DNA of 64,000 nt from Fretibacterium fastidiosum (GTDB lineage Bacteria; Synergistota; Synergistia; Synergistales; Aminobacteriaceae), in NCBI RefSeq assembly GCF_964642095.1, contig NZ_OZ209244.1, positions 558,001 through 622,000 on the forward strand, given 5' to 3'. This document shows, in pieces, positions 32,750-41,720 of the stretch; position 1 is the stretch's first letter, and the number at the start of each line of letters is the position of its first letter. The position numbers and the translations under genes were made by a program. Under the pieces are notes generated by a model. It saw only the letters and a program-made list of their open reading frames with translations, was not told the origin of the DNA and ran no database searches.

Positions 32750-33886
32750 ATGAATCTGTTGTTGGAGGGGCTCATGGCCGTCACGGCGAAGCAGGCCGCG
32801 ATGTACGCGGTGGGCGGCGCGCTGATCTGGCTCGCCATCAAGAAGGAGTATGAGCCGACCCTGCTGCTTCCGCTGGGCTTTGGGGCCATCCTGGTGAACC
32901 TGCCGCTGTCCGGCGTGGTGAATCAGTCCATGGCGGGCATCGGGGAGACGGCGGGGATCATCCAATGGCTGTTCGAGACGACGATCAGCGCCTCCGAGGC
33001 GCTGCCGATCCTGCTCTTTATCGGCATCGGGGCCATGATCGACTTCGGGCCTCTGTTGGCGCAGCCCGTGCTGTTCCTGTTCGGCGCCGCGGCACAGTTC
33101 GGCATCTTCGTCGCCATCAGCCTCGCGACGCTCCTGGGCTTCGACCTGAAGGACGCCGCCTCCATCGGGATCATCGGCGCGGCGGACGGCCCGACCTCCA
33201 TCCTCGTGGCGCAGATCATGCGCTCCAACTACATAGGTGCCATCGCGGTGGCCGCCTACTCCTACATGGCGCTGGTGCCCATCATCCAGCCGCTGGCCAT
33301 CCGGCTGGTCACCACGAAGAAGGAGCGGCGCATCCGCATGGCCTACACGCCGGGCAGCGTGACCCGGCGCACGCGCATCCTGTTCCCCATCTTCGTGACG
33401 TTCATCGTCGGGCTCATTGCCCCTGCGTCGGTGGCGCTGGTTGGCTTTTTGATGTTCGGCAACCTGGTGCGCGAGTGCGGCGTGCTGAACACGCTGTCCC
33501 GCACGGCGCAGGACGAGTTCTCCAACCTCATCACGCTGCTCCTGGGCATCACGATCTCCTTCAGCATGAAGGCGGAGGCCTTCGTGCGGACGGACACGCT
33601 CCTCATCCTGCTCATCGGGCTTGCGGCCTTCGTGTTCGACACGATCGGCGGCGTGGTCTTCGCCAAGGTGCTGAACCTCTTCCTCAAGGAGAAGGTCAAT
33701 CCCATGATCGGCGCGGCCGGAATCTCCGCCTTTCCCATGTCCTCCCGCGTGGTGCAGAGGATGGCCGCGGAGGAGGAGAAGGGCAACATCCTGCTGATGC
33801 ACGCGGTGGGCGCCAACGTGTCCGGTCAGATCGCCTCGGTGGTGGCGGGTGGCCTGGTCATCAGCCTGGTCACCCAGTACCTGTAA
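32750..33886 (+). CDS. Sodium-pumping decarboxylase beta subunit (GcdB/OadB family)
   Basis: A 378-residue inner-membrane protein with about ten spans. The conserved IGIIGAADGPTSILVA segment carries the Asp-containing DGPTSI motif that binds Na+ and takes part in decarboxylation of carboxybiotin. The family exports two Na+ ions per decarboxylation in glutaconyl-CoA, methylmalonyl-CoA or oxaloacetate decarboxylase complexes. The carboxyltransferase (alpha) and biotin carrier genes are not nearby, so the substrate cannot be fixed. AGGAGGGG precedes ATG 32750. It is cotranscribed with the tiny gene at 33901. Confidence 0.9.
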   Translation: MNLLLEGLMAVTAKQAAMYAVGGALIWLAIKKEYEPTLLLPLGFGAILVNLPLSGVVNQSMAGIGETAGIIQWLFETTISASEALPILLFIGIGAMIDFGPLLAQPVLFLFGAAAQFGIFVAISLATLLGFDLKDAASIGIIGAADGPTSILVAQIMRSNYIGAIAVAAYSYMALVPIIQPLAIRLVTTKKERRIRMAYTPGSVTRRTRILFPIFVTFIVGLIAPASVALVGFLMFGNLVRECGVLNTLSRTAQDEFSNLITLLLGITISFSMKAEAFVRTDTLLILLIGLAAFVFDTIGGVVFAKVLNLFLKEKVNPMIGAAGISAFPMSSRVVQRMAAEEEKGNILLMHAVGANVSGQIASVVAGGLVISLVTQYL

Positions 33887-33900
33887 GGAGGCGAAGCGTC

Positions 33901-34026
33901 ATGAGTCCAGAGGTCGTGCAGAACTTCATCGTCTCCCTGAAGATCATGGGGCAGGGGATGGAGGGCATCTTCGTCGTCATCGTCCTCATCAGCCTCGTGG
34001 TGTGGGCCATGGGCCGGATCCGATAG
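33901..34026 (+). CDS. Very short OadG-like gamma subunit
   Basis: A 41-residue single-span protein starting at ATG 33901 after TAAGGAGG. It sits directly after the beta-subunit gene. The span MEGIFVVIVLISLVVWAMGRI matches the N-terminal helix of OadG/gamma subunits, which hold the complex together. Typical members are 80 or more residues with a Zn-binding tail that is missing here. Confidence 0.7.
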   Translation: MSPEVVQNFIVSLKIMGQGMEGIFVVIVLISLVVWAMGRIR

Positions 34027-34040
34027 AGGCGGAGGGGACG

Positions 34041-34083
34041 AAAGAGCGGGCAGGGGAGCCGATCCCCCGCCCGCTCTTTTTTT
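34041..34083 (+). terminator. Strong Rho-independent terminator after the decarboxylase subunits
   Basis: AAAGAGCGGG...CCCGCTCTTT with an inner GGGGA/TCCCC stem, followed by a run of eight T residues. Confidence 0.93.
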
Positions 34084-34102
34084 GCGTTCCGACGGTGGCC
34101 CG

Positions 34103-35227
34103 TTACCGGGTTTCACCGCCCACCGGCTTGTAGTCCTTGAGCGCCTGCCGGCCGATGGCGTCCGCGGCGAAGATGGCGGCCGACACCTTCTCCGGCGTGA
34201 CCTCGAAGGGCATGTTGTGCAGCGTGTCGTTGGGAGCGCAGGCGGCCTTGGCGACGCTCATGATCTTCTCCGGCGTCGGGTCCTCGATGCCCAGCTGCTT
34301 CATCGTCACGGGCAGGCCGACGGCCACGCAGAAACGCAGGACGGCCTGAAGCTCTTCCTGTGGGATGTCCTCCAGCACCAGCTGCGTCAGCGTGCCGAAG
34401 GCGACCTTTTCGCCGTGGTACATGTGGTGGCACTCCGGCAGGATGGTGAAGCCGTTGTGGATGGCGTGGGCGCCGGCGAGGCCGCCGCTCTCAAACCCGA
34501 TGCCGGACAGCAGAGTGTTGGCCTCAATGATCTTCTCCACGGCTTCCGTGCAGGCGTGGGCCTCCAGGGCCAGCTTGGCCTTAACGCCCTCCGCCATCAG
34601 CGTGTCGAAGCACAGCTTCGCGACGGCCATGGCCGCACCGCCCGTCTTGCCGCCGGCGCAGGTGACGGCGCCGGACCTCATGCAGGCGCGGGCCTCAAAG
34701 TAGGTGGCCAGGGCGTCTCCGATGCCGGAGACCGTCAGGCGCACGGGAGACTTCGAGATGATGTCCGTGTCCATGATGACGACGTTGGGGTTGGCCTTGA
34801 AGAACTCGTACTCCTCGAACTTGCCGTCGTCGGTGTAGATGACGGAGAGGGCGCTGCAGGGTGCGTCCGTGGCAGCGATGGTGGGGCAGATGACCACGGG
34901 AGTTCCCGCCTGGTTGGCCACGGACTTGGCCGTGTCAAATATCTTGCCGCCTCCGACGCCCACCACGATGTCGCAGCCGGCCCCCTTCACGACGGCCGCG
35001 ATGCGGTCGATCTCCTTTCGGGAGCACTCGCCGTTGAAGATCTCAAACTGACAGCTGGCCTTTGAGGCTTTGAAACTCGCCTCGATCTCGGCACCGCTCC
35101 GCTTCTTCCCGCCCTGGCTGACGAGCACCAGAGCCTTCGAGCCCAGGTTTGCCGTATACTCGCCGACCTTCTTCATCTCTCCCGCTCCCTGAATGTAGCG
35201 GTTCGGGCTGATAAAAATTCGTGCCAT
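34103..35227 (-). CDS. gldA: Glycerol dehydrogenase, iron-type alcohol dehydrogenase family
   Basis: A 374-residue cytoplasmic enzyme oxidising glycerol to dihydroxyacetone with NAD. Visible: the dinucleotide region VVGVGGGKIFDTAKSVAN, TIAATDAPCSALSVIYTDDGKFEEY, and metal-binding residues in GIGDALATYFEARA, HAIHNGFT and YHGEKVAFGTL. Length and motifs match GldA. The start is ATG 35227; the frame extends to 35266 without a site. Upstream on the minus strand two TATAAT boxes (complements of 35298-35303 and 35386-35391) may give two promoters. The 35228-35531 gap also holds the hairpin at 35459-35491 and no gene. Confidence 0.93.
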   Translation of the reverse strand: MARIFISPNRYIQGAGEMKKVGEYTANLGSKALVLVSQGGKKRSGAEIEASFKASKASCQFEIFNGECSRKEIDRIAAVVKGAGCDIVVGVGGGKIFDTAKSVANQAGTPVVICPTIAATDAPCSALSVIYTDDGKFEEYEFFKANPNVVIMDTDIISKSPVRLTVSGIGDALATYFEARACMRSGAVTCAGGKTGGAAMAVAKLCFDTLMAEGVKAKLALEAHACTEAVEKIIEANTLLSGIGFESGGLAGAHAIHNGFTILPECHHMYHGEKVAFGTLTQLVLEDIPQEELQAVLRFCVAVGLPVTMKQLGIEDPTPEKIMSVAKAACAPNDTLHNMPFEVTPEKVSAAIFAADAIGRQALKDYKPVGGETR

Positions 35228-35458
35228 GTCGATACCCCCCTGAATAAAAACTGAACGATAATTCACCTCGATGACGCTTTACCGAGCCGGCAGTTTCATT
35301 ATAGCATGGACCGGGGAAGGCGGCGTTCCGACGGTCAATTCAAGCGAATCCAATACTGTATCCTTTCGCCTTTTGACCTTTTTGCATTATAGCATCCGCC
35401 CCGCGACGGAGACAGCCGCATCCGGCGGCGGCGTCCGGCACGGCCCGGGTCGGAAGAC

Positions 35459-35491
35459 GAAGCTGCCCCCCGCCTACGGGCGGGGGGCAGC
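35459..35491. terminator. Hairpin downstream of the pilus operon
   Basis: AGCTGCCCCCCGCC pairs with GGCGGGGGGCAGCT around a four- to five-base loop. It lies about 40 bases after the last gene of the minus-strand operon. Confidence 0.6.
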
Positions 35492-35531
35492 TGGCATTGT
35501 GTTTTACGTTCCGGGGCCCGGGACGTCTTCC

Positions 35532-35885
35532 TCAGGCGTCGGTCTTGACCCGACAGACGTAGATTAAGCCCTCAGCCTCACTCAGCTCCGCGGTCACATA
35601 GCGCTTCATATAGCGCCGCAGAAACTCCTCTTTGGGGATAAGCGTTCCGCGCTCATCCAGGAAATGGCAGTCGGAAAAGAGAGGCCCGGAGGCCTCCTTG
35701 CCGTCCACCTTCAGGACAAGGAGTTCACCGCCCTCCACGGGCTCCACGCGCTCCAGCGTCCCGGTAACCTCCAGCATGGGGATCTCGGTCACGGCCTCTG
35801 CACGGAGTGCAAAGGCTCCCGCCGCCACCAAAGCCACCAGCAAAACCGTCCCTACCCGACGCAGCGACACGTCGCCCATCCTCAT
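35532..35885 (-). CDS. Small exported protein at the end of the pilus operon
   Basis: A 117-residue protein with a signal peptide (VGTVLLVALVAAGAFALRAEA). The mature part VTEIPMLEVTGTLERVEPVEGGELLVLKVDG looks like a small beta-barrel (OB-like) domain and ends with a KRYVTAELSEAEGLIYVC strand pair. I do not recognise the family. ATG codons at 35888, 35885 and 35879 are all possible; 35885 has the best spacing from GAGAGGAG. It begins about 35 bases after the PilY1 stop, so it is probably the last gene of that operon. Confidence 0.55.
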   Translation of the reverse strand: MRMGDVSLRRVGTVLLVALVAAGAFALRAEAVTEIPMLEVTGTLERVEPVEGGELLVLKVDGKEASGPLFSDCHFLDERGTLIPKEEFLRRYMKRYVTAELSEAEGLIYVCRVKTDA

Positions 35886-35920
35886 CATCACACACTCCTC
35901 TCCCTTTCGCCCATTATAAA

Positions 35921-38900
35921 TCAATAGGCAGTAGCATCTCCGGAAACGGTCTCACGCCAGTAACGGATATAGGAGCCCAGTTTATACGGCAGCTTTATAT
36001 TATTGCCCTTCATTTTTTTCTTAAAACTCAGGAGCGTGCCGTCCTGGCTGGAGTTCGCGTCCACTCCCGAACTCCGCAAGGTATCCGCTGCGCCCTTCGT
36101 AGCACCGGATTCCAGCTGTCGGGCCCCAAGATACACCCGGTCCCCCACCGCCGTGATGCCCGTAAAACGCACGTTGTGGAACGTCAGCGAATGTCCCTTG
36201 TTCGTCGTCCCGTATTCCTTTCCATCAAAATCGCTCTTGCCCGTCTCAGGGTCGAACATGTAGAGTTTCGAGTCCCCCATCCCGATGTCGCAGCTCGTCG
36301 ATGCCAATCTGGGGATAAATGTCGTAACGATCACCGAGCCGCCGAAAAGATAGGGCGACGTCGTCATGAACTCCGCTCCCCACCCCCTGGAGCTGTCCCC
36401 CGATTCGGTCACGGCGGGCCTCAGACGAAGATACCAGCCCTTGTCGCCAGTCTGAACGAGGTGTTTCTTCTCCTCCTCCACGCTGAACTCCACTCCGGAG
36501 TAGGCCGGCGTCAGCTTATCCTTGAAGTAGGTCCACTCTCTCAGGTCCTTCGTCTTCAGACCGGGCTTTCCAGGCTCCAGTTTCAGCCCGAAGAGAAACT
36601 GCTGCGGATTGACGCGCGTCCTGTAGTTCCCTCCGTTCAGGTCCGGTGCCTCCAGGTCCGCGGTCCCCCCGAAGAGCCAGCGCCCCGTCTTCGTCGTCAC
36701 GACGCAGAACGCCTTGGGGATCGCGACCCCCAGGTCCTCGGAGACGTTCGCATCCGCCGCGGCTGCCACGTCCTGCTTCGGCCTCACCGTGACGAGGCGG
36801 AACGGGCTCTTGAGCCCCCAGCTCGTCACCTGACCCGCCGTCTCGCAGTGCAGCACACGCCCCTCGCTGTCCGCCGTAAAGAACTCATCGAGCCCACCCC
36901 CGCGCTCCACGTAGGTGATGGGGGCCACGACCATCCCAAGGTTTTCCCCGGAGGACAGCGTATCCCACTTTTTCTTTATCTTGCCCGTCTCGGGATCCAG
37001 GGCGAAGAGCGCCTTGCCCTGCTTGTCCTCCCCCAGGGAGAGCCCGACTCCCGCCGGGAGCAGGCAGACGAAAGAGCCGTCCTTCAGCTTCGTGAAGGCG
37101 GCAGCCTGGAAGGTGAGCCCCAGGTCCGCATAATCTACGGCATCCGCAGCGCTCAAGCCACCCCATGCCGTCAGTTTTCTCTGAAACGTTCCGCCATCAT
37201 AGGAGGAGTTGTCCACGGCCCAGAGCATCCTGGGACCCGTGTCCGAGCTCGTGACGTCCATGGCGTAGAGCCCACAGCCGCCACGCCCCAGGGTGCCGAT
37301 CATGACGCGGTGCTCCGAGCTGTCCTGGAAGTTCACGCTCCTGGAGGTCATCAGGCCATCCAGCAGGTCCAGGGCAATGGCACGCGGCGTCGTCTTTCCG
37401 TCGCCGCCATACCACGGCCAATTCAGCAAGGGATTGAACTTCATGCTGCGCAGGCGGCTCAGGACGTTGGGCGGGACGAATCCCCACCGCTCCTGTCCCG
37501 TCTCCATGTCCAGGGCATGCAGGAAGCCCCGGTTGGTCTGAATGTAGACCGCCTTGTCCTTCGGGACGGAGACGAAGTTGGAGTGCTGCATATCCCCCAG
37601 GGGAATCTGTGGCTTCTCCCCACTGGAGTAGCCGAGCGTCAGCCAACGCTTGAACTCCTCTGCATGGTCTTTGGCGTCTCCGATCAGGGAGAGGTCGGCT
37701 GCGCTCAAGGCGCTCAGCTGCGCCAGGGAGGATCCTCTCCAGGCCCACAGGTTCCTGCCCGAGCCCTTGGCCGCCATGAGCCTCCCGGCCTCCCAAAGCG
37801 GTCCCACCGTTTTCCCCGTCTTGATGTCCAGGGACGAGCACTGGAACTTGGCCTCCCAGACATCATAGCGCCGGGGCTCGTAGGAGGCGCCGAAGATCAA
37901 ACCGTGCTCCCCTCCCATCGGGTCTCCCTGGATGAGGGGGGCCCCCGAAGCCTTGGCGTCGGAGTCGACCTGGCGGAACGCATTCGTCAGGGCCTTCAGG
38001 AGCTCCGAAGCGTTGTTGGCGAAGAAGGGCTGGATGCTGGGGTCCCCCGTGCTGGGCGCCCAATTTCCAGAGGCGTCCTTCCTGGGCTGCCCGGCCGCCG
38101 CCACCTTTTTCAGGTCCTCGCGCAGGGCCTCCGCCTTCGAGGCCGTGGGGTCCACGAACCCCACCACCAGGGTCCGGACCCCCTGCTTCATTTCGTGCTC
38201 CTTCTCCAACCACCTGCCCTGGCTCTTGTCCCATCTGCGCCCCCGCATCTTCAGGGTGTCCACATAGAGCTTCAGCGTGGCGTCCGCCGCCGTGTACCCC
38301 GCGTCCGTCGCGTCGTTGCCCGCCGTGAAGACGATCAGCCAGTTGGGCTGGCAGGGCCCCGTGACGGGGAAGAACCCCTCGGTCGCCGTCTCGAACTTCA
38401 GCCCATTCGTCCTCCCCGAGCCGGGAAGCGGGGAGAAGAAGTCGATGATGCTGCCCGCGGCCTGCCCTTTGCGAAGCTTCAAGTATGAACCCTCATAATC
38501 GACAGTGTCAGCACCATAGTAGCGGATTAAATCTTGATTATTTGGGTCCTTCTTGTTTTGATGGTGGCGCCGCGCCTCGATGGAGGTGGCCAGGGGCGTC
38601 TTGCCGTCGGCAAAGAGCTCCGGGTTCGGGTTGCTGCCTTGGGGGTTCTCGATGCCATCGATGTAGCGGCGGAAGGCCGTCAGATGGGACGTGGCCTTCT
38701 GGGCGTCGTCGTAGAAGCGGCCAAAGGGGACCTTCAGGACCGCGCGGTTCACCTGACGCCATCTCCTGGCATCGTTGGAACTGTAAAAATTTCGATTGAT
38801 CCCACACCAGGCAGTCTGGGAAGCGCTATAATTGTTTTGCAAACCGGTAGCCCAGCCAGGGGCTCCACCATAAGGGAAACCCGCCTTGATACCCCAATCG

Positions 38901-39679
38901 GGGGCCTTATAAAAATCGGCATACATTCTATGAGGGTAATTATCCTCCTGATAGCTCGTGGCCATGGCGACGCTCATGCGGGAGAACAGGTCCGCGTTCT
39001 CCGGGGAGGTCAGACGCCAGAGCACCAGCTTCATGATGTACAGGCGGCTGTCGTTGGGGACGAGCTGTTCATAGACCCTCTTGCTGGGTTTGAAAGCCTT
39101 CGGGTCATAGGGAGAACCCGGATATCCCGTTACAACGTCCCCCACTCTGACTCCAGAAGGTAGATTCACGTGATACCCACTGTCCCTGAACGTCAGGAAA
39201 TACGGTTTGTTCGGCTTGCTACTCCCCTCGCCGTTCTCCGGGTAGGTGCCGTCGTAGGGCGTGTAGTAGCAGTCCGGGTCGCCGATCTTGTTGTTGCTGT
39301 TGTCCAGGTCCCGACCGTACCGGAGCCCTCCACTCGTTTCTTCCCTGCCGTTACTGCCGATATGGGGTCGGGCGCCGGAGCCGTAGGTGCAGTCCTTCAG
39401 CATCCGGACACGCTGACTCGGAGAATTGCTGTCCGTATCCTGCGGCATCGTCCCCTCGGGCGTGAAGGTCATCGGGGACCCGACGTCCAGCAACAGCAGC
39501 ACGTTGGGGGGCAACCCCTCGGGGCTGTCCTCCGGCGGATACATCGACTTCTCGTAGGCCCGGGGCTCGGCGGCCCACACGCCCGTCCCCGTGCCCAACA
39601 ACAGCAGCACAACCAGGAACCCCGGCAAAAAGCGCGCCACGCGACCGCACGGCGCCTGGATCATCCTGTTTTCGTTCAC
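35921..39679 (-). CDS. PilY1/PilC-like type IV pilus tip and adhesin protein
   Basis: A 1252-residue exported protein (signal peptide ending GVWA). The N-terminal half begins PPNVLLLLDVGSPMTF, a VWA-like strand with a degenerate metal-site DxGS. It later has WLIVFTAGNDATDAGY and HEMKQGVRTLVVGFVDP, as in PilY1 proteins. The C-terminal half is a beta-propeller (LFALDPETGK, VYIQTNRGFLHALDMETGQERW). I see no canonical DxDxDGxxD calcium loop. PilY1 primes pilus assembly and promotes adhesion and surface sensing. The start is GTG 39679, seven bases after AAGGGAGGG; the longer frame to 39757 lacks a site. Minor pilin genes lie directly upstream. Confidence 0.85.
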   Translation of the reverse strand: MNENRMIQAPCGRVARFLPGFLVVLLLLGTGTGVWAAEPRAYEKSMYPPEDSPEGLPPNVLLLLDVGSPMTFTPEGTMPQDTDSNSPSQRVRMLKDCTYGSGARPHIGSNGREETSGGLRYGRDLDNSNNKIGDPDCYYTPYDGTYPENGEGSSKPNKPYFLTFRDSGYHVNLPSGVRVGDVVTGYPGSPYDPKAFKPSKRVYEQLVPNDSRLYIMKLVLWRLTSPENADLFSRMSVAMATSYQEDNYPHRMYADFYKAPDWGIKAGFPYGGAPGWATGLQNNYSASQTAWCGINRNFYSSNDARRWRQVNRAVLKVPFGRFYDDAQKATSHLTAFRRYIDGIENPQGSNPNPELFADGKTPLATSIEARRHHQNKKDPNNQDLIRYYGADTVDYEGSYLKLRKGQAAGSIIDFFSPLPGSGRTNGLKFETATEGFFPVTGPCQPNWLIVFTAGNDATDAGYTAADATLKLYVDTLKMRGRRWDKSQGRWLEKEHEMKQGVRTLVVGFVDPTASKAEALREDLKKVAAAGQPRKDASGNWAPSTGDPSIQPFFANNASELLKALTNAFRQVDSDAKASGAPLIQGDPMGGEHGLIFGASYEPRRYDVWEAKFQCSSLDIKTGKTVGPLWEAGRLMAAKGSGRNLWAWRGSSLAQLSALSAADLSLIGDAKDHAEEFKRWLTLGYSSGEKPQIPLGDMQHSNFVSVPKDKAVYIQTNRGFLHALDMETGQERWGFVPPNVLSRLRSMKFNPLLNWPWYGGDGKTTPRAIALDLLDGLMTSRSVNFQDSSEHRVMIGTLGRGGCGLYAMDVTSSDTGPRMLWAVDNSSYDGGTFQRKLTAWGGLSAADAVDYADLGLTFQAAAFTKLKDGSFVCLLPAGVGLSLGEDKQGKALFALDPETGKIKKKWDTLSSGENLGMVVAPITYVERGGGLDEFFTADSEGRVLHCETAGQVTSWGLKSPFRLVTVRPKQDVAAAADANVSEDLGVAIPKAFCVVTTKTGRWLFGGTADLEAPDLNGGNYRTRVNPQQFLFGLKLEPGKPGLKTKDLREWTYFKDKLTPAYSGVEFSVEEEKKHLVQTGDKGWYLRLRPAVTESGDSSRGWGAEFMTTSPYLFGGSVIVTTFIPRLASTSCDIGMGDSKLYMFDPETGKSDFDGKEYGTTNKGHSLTFHNVRFTGITAVGDRVYLGARQLESGATKGAADTLRSSGVDANSSQDGTLLSFKKKMKGNNIKLPYKLGSYIRYWRETVSGDATAY

Positions 39680-39695
39680 CGTAAGCCCTCCCTTG

Positions 39696-39731
39696 GAAAT
39701 AACCCTTGAAATAACCCTTATGAAATAACCC
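39696..39731 (-). repeat. Triple GAAATAACCC repeat before the PilY1 gene
   Basis: The 10-mer GAAATAACCC occurs at 39696-39705, 39708-39717 and 39722-39731. It fills the space between the pilX-like stop and the PilY1 ribosome-binding site and could bind a regulator or arise from slippage. Confidence 0.6.
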
Positions 39732-39772
39732 ACGGCGGCGTCCTTCATCCCGCTCAAAAGGGCAGAGCCGCA

Positions 39773-40507
39773 CTAGGAGATATCGGAGGAGGCGACGGCA
39801 AAGAACCCCTCCTCCGCGCTGCGCTGAAAGCGCCACGGAGCGCTCCCGTCCTTCCGCGTATAGAGCTGCACCCGAAGGAGGTAAGCTCCAAATACCCCAT
39901 AAATTTTCTCCTGGCTGACCGAGACCTGCACCGAACCGCCGCCGCCGCTCACCGACGGATCGGTCGTCGAACCATCCGGGCTCGAAGAACTTCCCGTGCC
40001 CGAGAACGAAGGAGGCAGGAGCGAAGGGGGAAAGGATCTCAGCTTCGCGGGGTGCTCCATAAGGTCCTTCGTGAGGTCCTCGATCCGGTAGTTGGCGTCA
40101 TAGACCTGGACCACCAATCGCTGATTCCCCTCGGTACGATCCGTGCTCAGCACGTCGGGATGCTCCGTTACCTGAAGGTCCTCCAGGCGTTTGATGGGAT
40201 TTCCATAATCGGCCGCAGTGTACCCCTGTCCATGCAGGACACGCCCTCCTCCCTCGTACCGATCCTGATTCGTCTTGATGAGGAAGGCCTCGATCCGCTT
40301 CACCTCGTTCGCAACGTCGATATGCTGCTCGTAGGCCATGCGCTGGAAGATCGATCCCCTGGAAAACCCTTCGGTCAACACGAGCATCCCCACGGTAAGC
40401 GCCGCACCCACCAAAATGACGATCAGCGCCATGACCAAAATAAACCCGCGCCTGCGTCTGGCCCAGCCCCCCGACCTCCTCCGTCCGGTGTTCATCCGTT
40501 TCTCCAT
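39773..40507 (-). CDS. PilX-like minor pilin/assembly protein
   Basis: A 244-residue protein with a basic leader and a hydrophobic segment (RRRRGFILVMALIVILVGAALTVGMLVL). It is followed by a helical FQRMAYEQHIDVANEVKRIEAFLI region and a Ser/Gly-rich linker. The RRGFILVMALI type leader with no Glu at +5 is typical of PilX/GspK-like proteins, which sit at the pilus tip. The start is ATG 40507 after AGAGGTGGG; ATG 40519 is in frame. It lies between the pilW-like and pilY1-like genes, the standard order. Confidence 0.7.
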   Translation of the reverse strand: MEKRMNTGRRRSGGWARRRRGFILVMALIVILVGAALTVGMLVLTEGFSRGSIFQRMAYEQHIDVANEVKRIEAFLIKTNQDRYEGGGRVLHGQGYTAADYGNPIKRLEDLQVTEHPDVLSTDRTEGNQRLVVQVYDANYRIEDLTKDLMEHPAKLRSFPPSLLPPSFSGTGSSSSPDGSTTDPSVSGGGGSVQVSVSQEKIYGVFGAYLLRVQLYTRKDGSAPWRFQRSAEEGFFAVASSDIS

Positions 40508-40535
40508 ACTCAATCCCACCTCTCACCTGACGTCA

Positions 40536-41663
40536 TCAATTCCGTATCCTCCAGGTCATGCTTTCCACCAAAAGGCGGAGATTTCGATCCCTCGCGCTGA
40601 AATAGTCCTCCACCGGCGCTTCACGCTTCGGCCAGGACTCGGGGACGCCCGGACTCACCTTGGGGTTGTTGATCCCCCGCGCTGCCAGGGTCATCGTCAG
40701 AAGGTGGGAAGCAGGATCAAAACGGAAACAGGCCGCCGCGATGTTCTCCGCCACGACCTCCTCGACCGGGGCCTTTTTGTGCTCCTCGTAAATGAAGCGG
40801 ATCAGCCGCCCGTTCCGGACCTGCAAGCGCACCACCTGCAGCAGGTGCACCTCCTCGAGGCCGCGGAGCTGCCCTCCCAGAAGGATCTTCTTGTCCGGCG
40901 TCGTAAAGGCAGAACTCGCGAAGGCAAACGGCGCGACCCTGGCCTCCAGGTGATCCGCATTGACGCCATTGACCTGCAACGGCACCCCGAAGCTCGGCAG
41001 GACAATCCACGACCGATGATTCTTTATCTCGGTCAGAACCCCAATCTCCCGTCCGCTGTTCGTCTTGAAATTCTTGAGACGTCCTATCCCGGAGGCTCCA
41101 TTGATAGGATACAGCTTCAGGGTCGGGTTTTCAGCGTCATTCCAATAGGCGGCTATCTCCTTGTTCTTTTCGTAATTCACGCAGTTCTTGGAGGTATCCC
41201 GAGGCATGGCCGGAGACACGCCAAAATCCGGGCTGAGCAACACCCCCGTGGGGACGGCCCACACGCAATAGAGCGAATTTCCAACGTAGCAGCCGGAGGA
41301 GGTCTTGGCCTTGACGGCCTTATCCGGAAGGTCGCCGTTAGCCACCGTCATGGCGCCGCCCCACGCCATATCCCCCCGCTGGATATCCCCCATGTGGGCC
41401 ATGAGAGGAGGCTCACCACCTCCTGCATAAAAGGCCGCAGCAAATTGACCGCCGTCCAGCGAGAGCCCCAGGCCCGCGTTGCTGAAATCCTCTGCGACCG
41501 CCCGAAACGCCCTTTCGAGCTCCTCACGCCCCAACGTGTAATCCTCCGTACTGGAATAGGAATTGTAAAAAGACATCAGGGCACTTACCAGCGCACCGCC
41601 GACGATAGCCACGACAACGATGGCAATCATCAGCTCCACAAACGTCAATCCGCGTCTTCTCAT
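40536..41663 (-). CDS. PilW-like type IV prepilin
   Basis: A 375-residue prepilin. Leader MRRRG is followed by LTFVELMIAIVVVAIVGGALVSAL, with the cleavage Gly at residue 5 and Glu at mature +5, the type III signal cleaved by prepilin peptidase. The remainder is a large globular domain, as in PilW (PF16074-like). Minor pilins initiate fibre assembly with PilY1. ATG 41663, eight bases after GGGAGAGG, is preferred over the ORF extension to 41711. Confidence 0.85.
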   Translation of the reverse strand: MRRRGLTFVELMIAIVVVAIVGGALVSALMSFYNSYSSTEDYTLGREELERAFRAVAEDFSNAGLGLSLDGGQFAAAFYAGGGEPPLMAHMGDIQRGDMAWGGAMTVANGDLPDKAVKAKTSSGCYVGNSLYCVWAVPTGVLLSPDFGVSPAMPRDTSKNCVNYEKNKEIAAYWNDAENPTLKLYPINGASGIGRLKNFKTNSGREIGVLTEIKNHRSWIVLPSFGVPLQVNGVNADHLEARVAPFAFASSAFTTPDKKILLGGQLRGLEEVHLLQVVRLQVRNGRLIRFIYEEHKKAPVEEVVAENIAAACFRFDPASHLLTMTLAARGINNPKVSPGVPESWPKREAPVEDYFSARDRNLRLLVESMTWRIRN

Positions 41664-41720
41664 GCCTGCATCCTCTCCCGGCCGGAGGCGCGCCAGCCCC
41701 CGACGCCTCAAAACCGGCAG

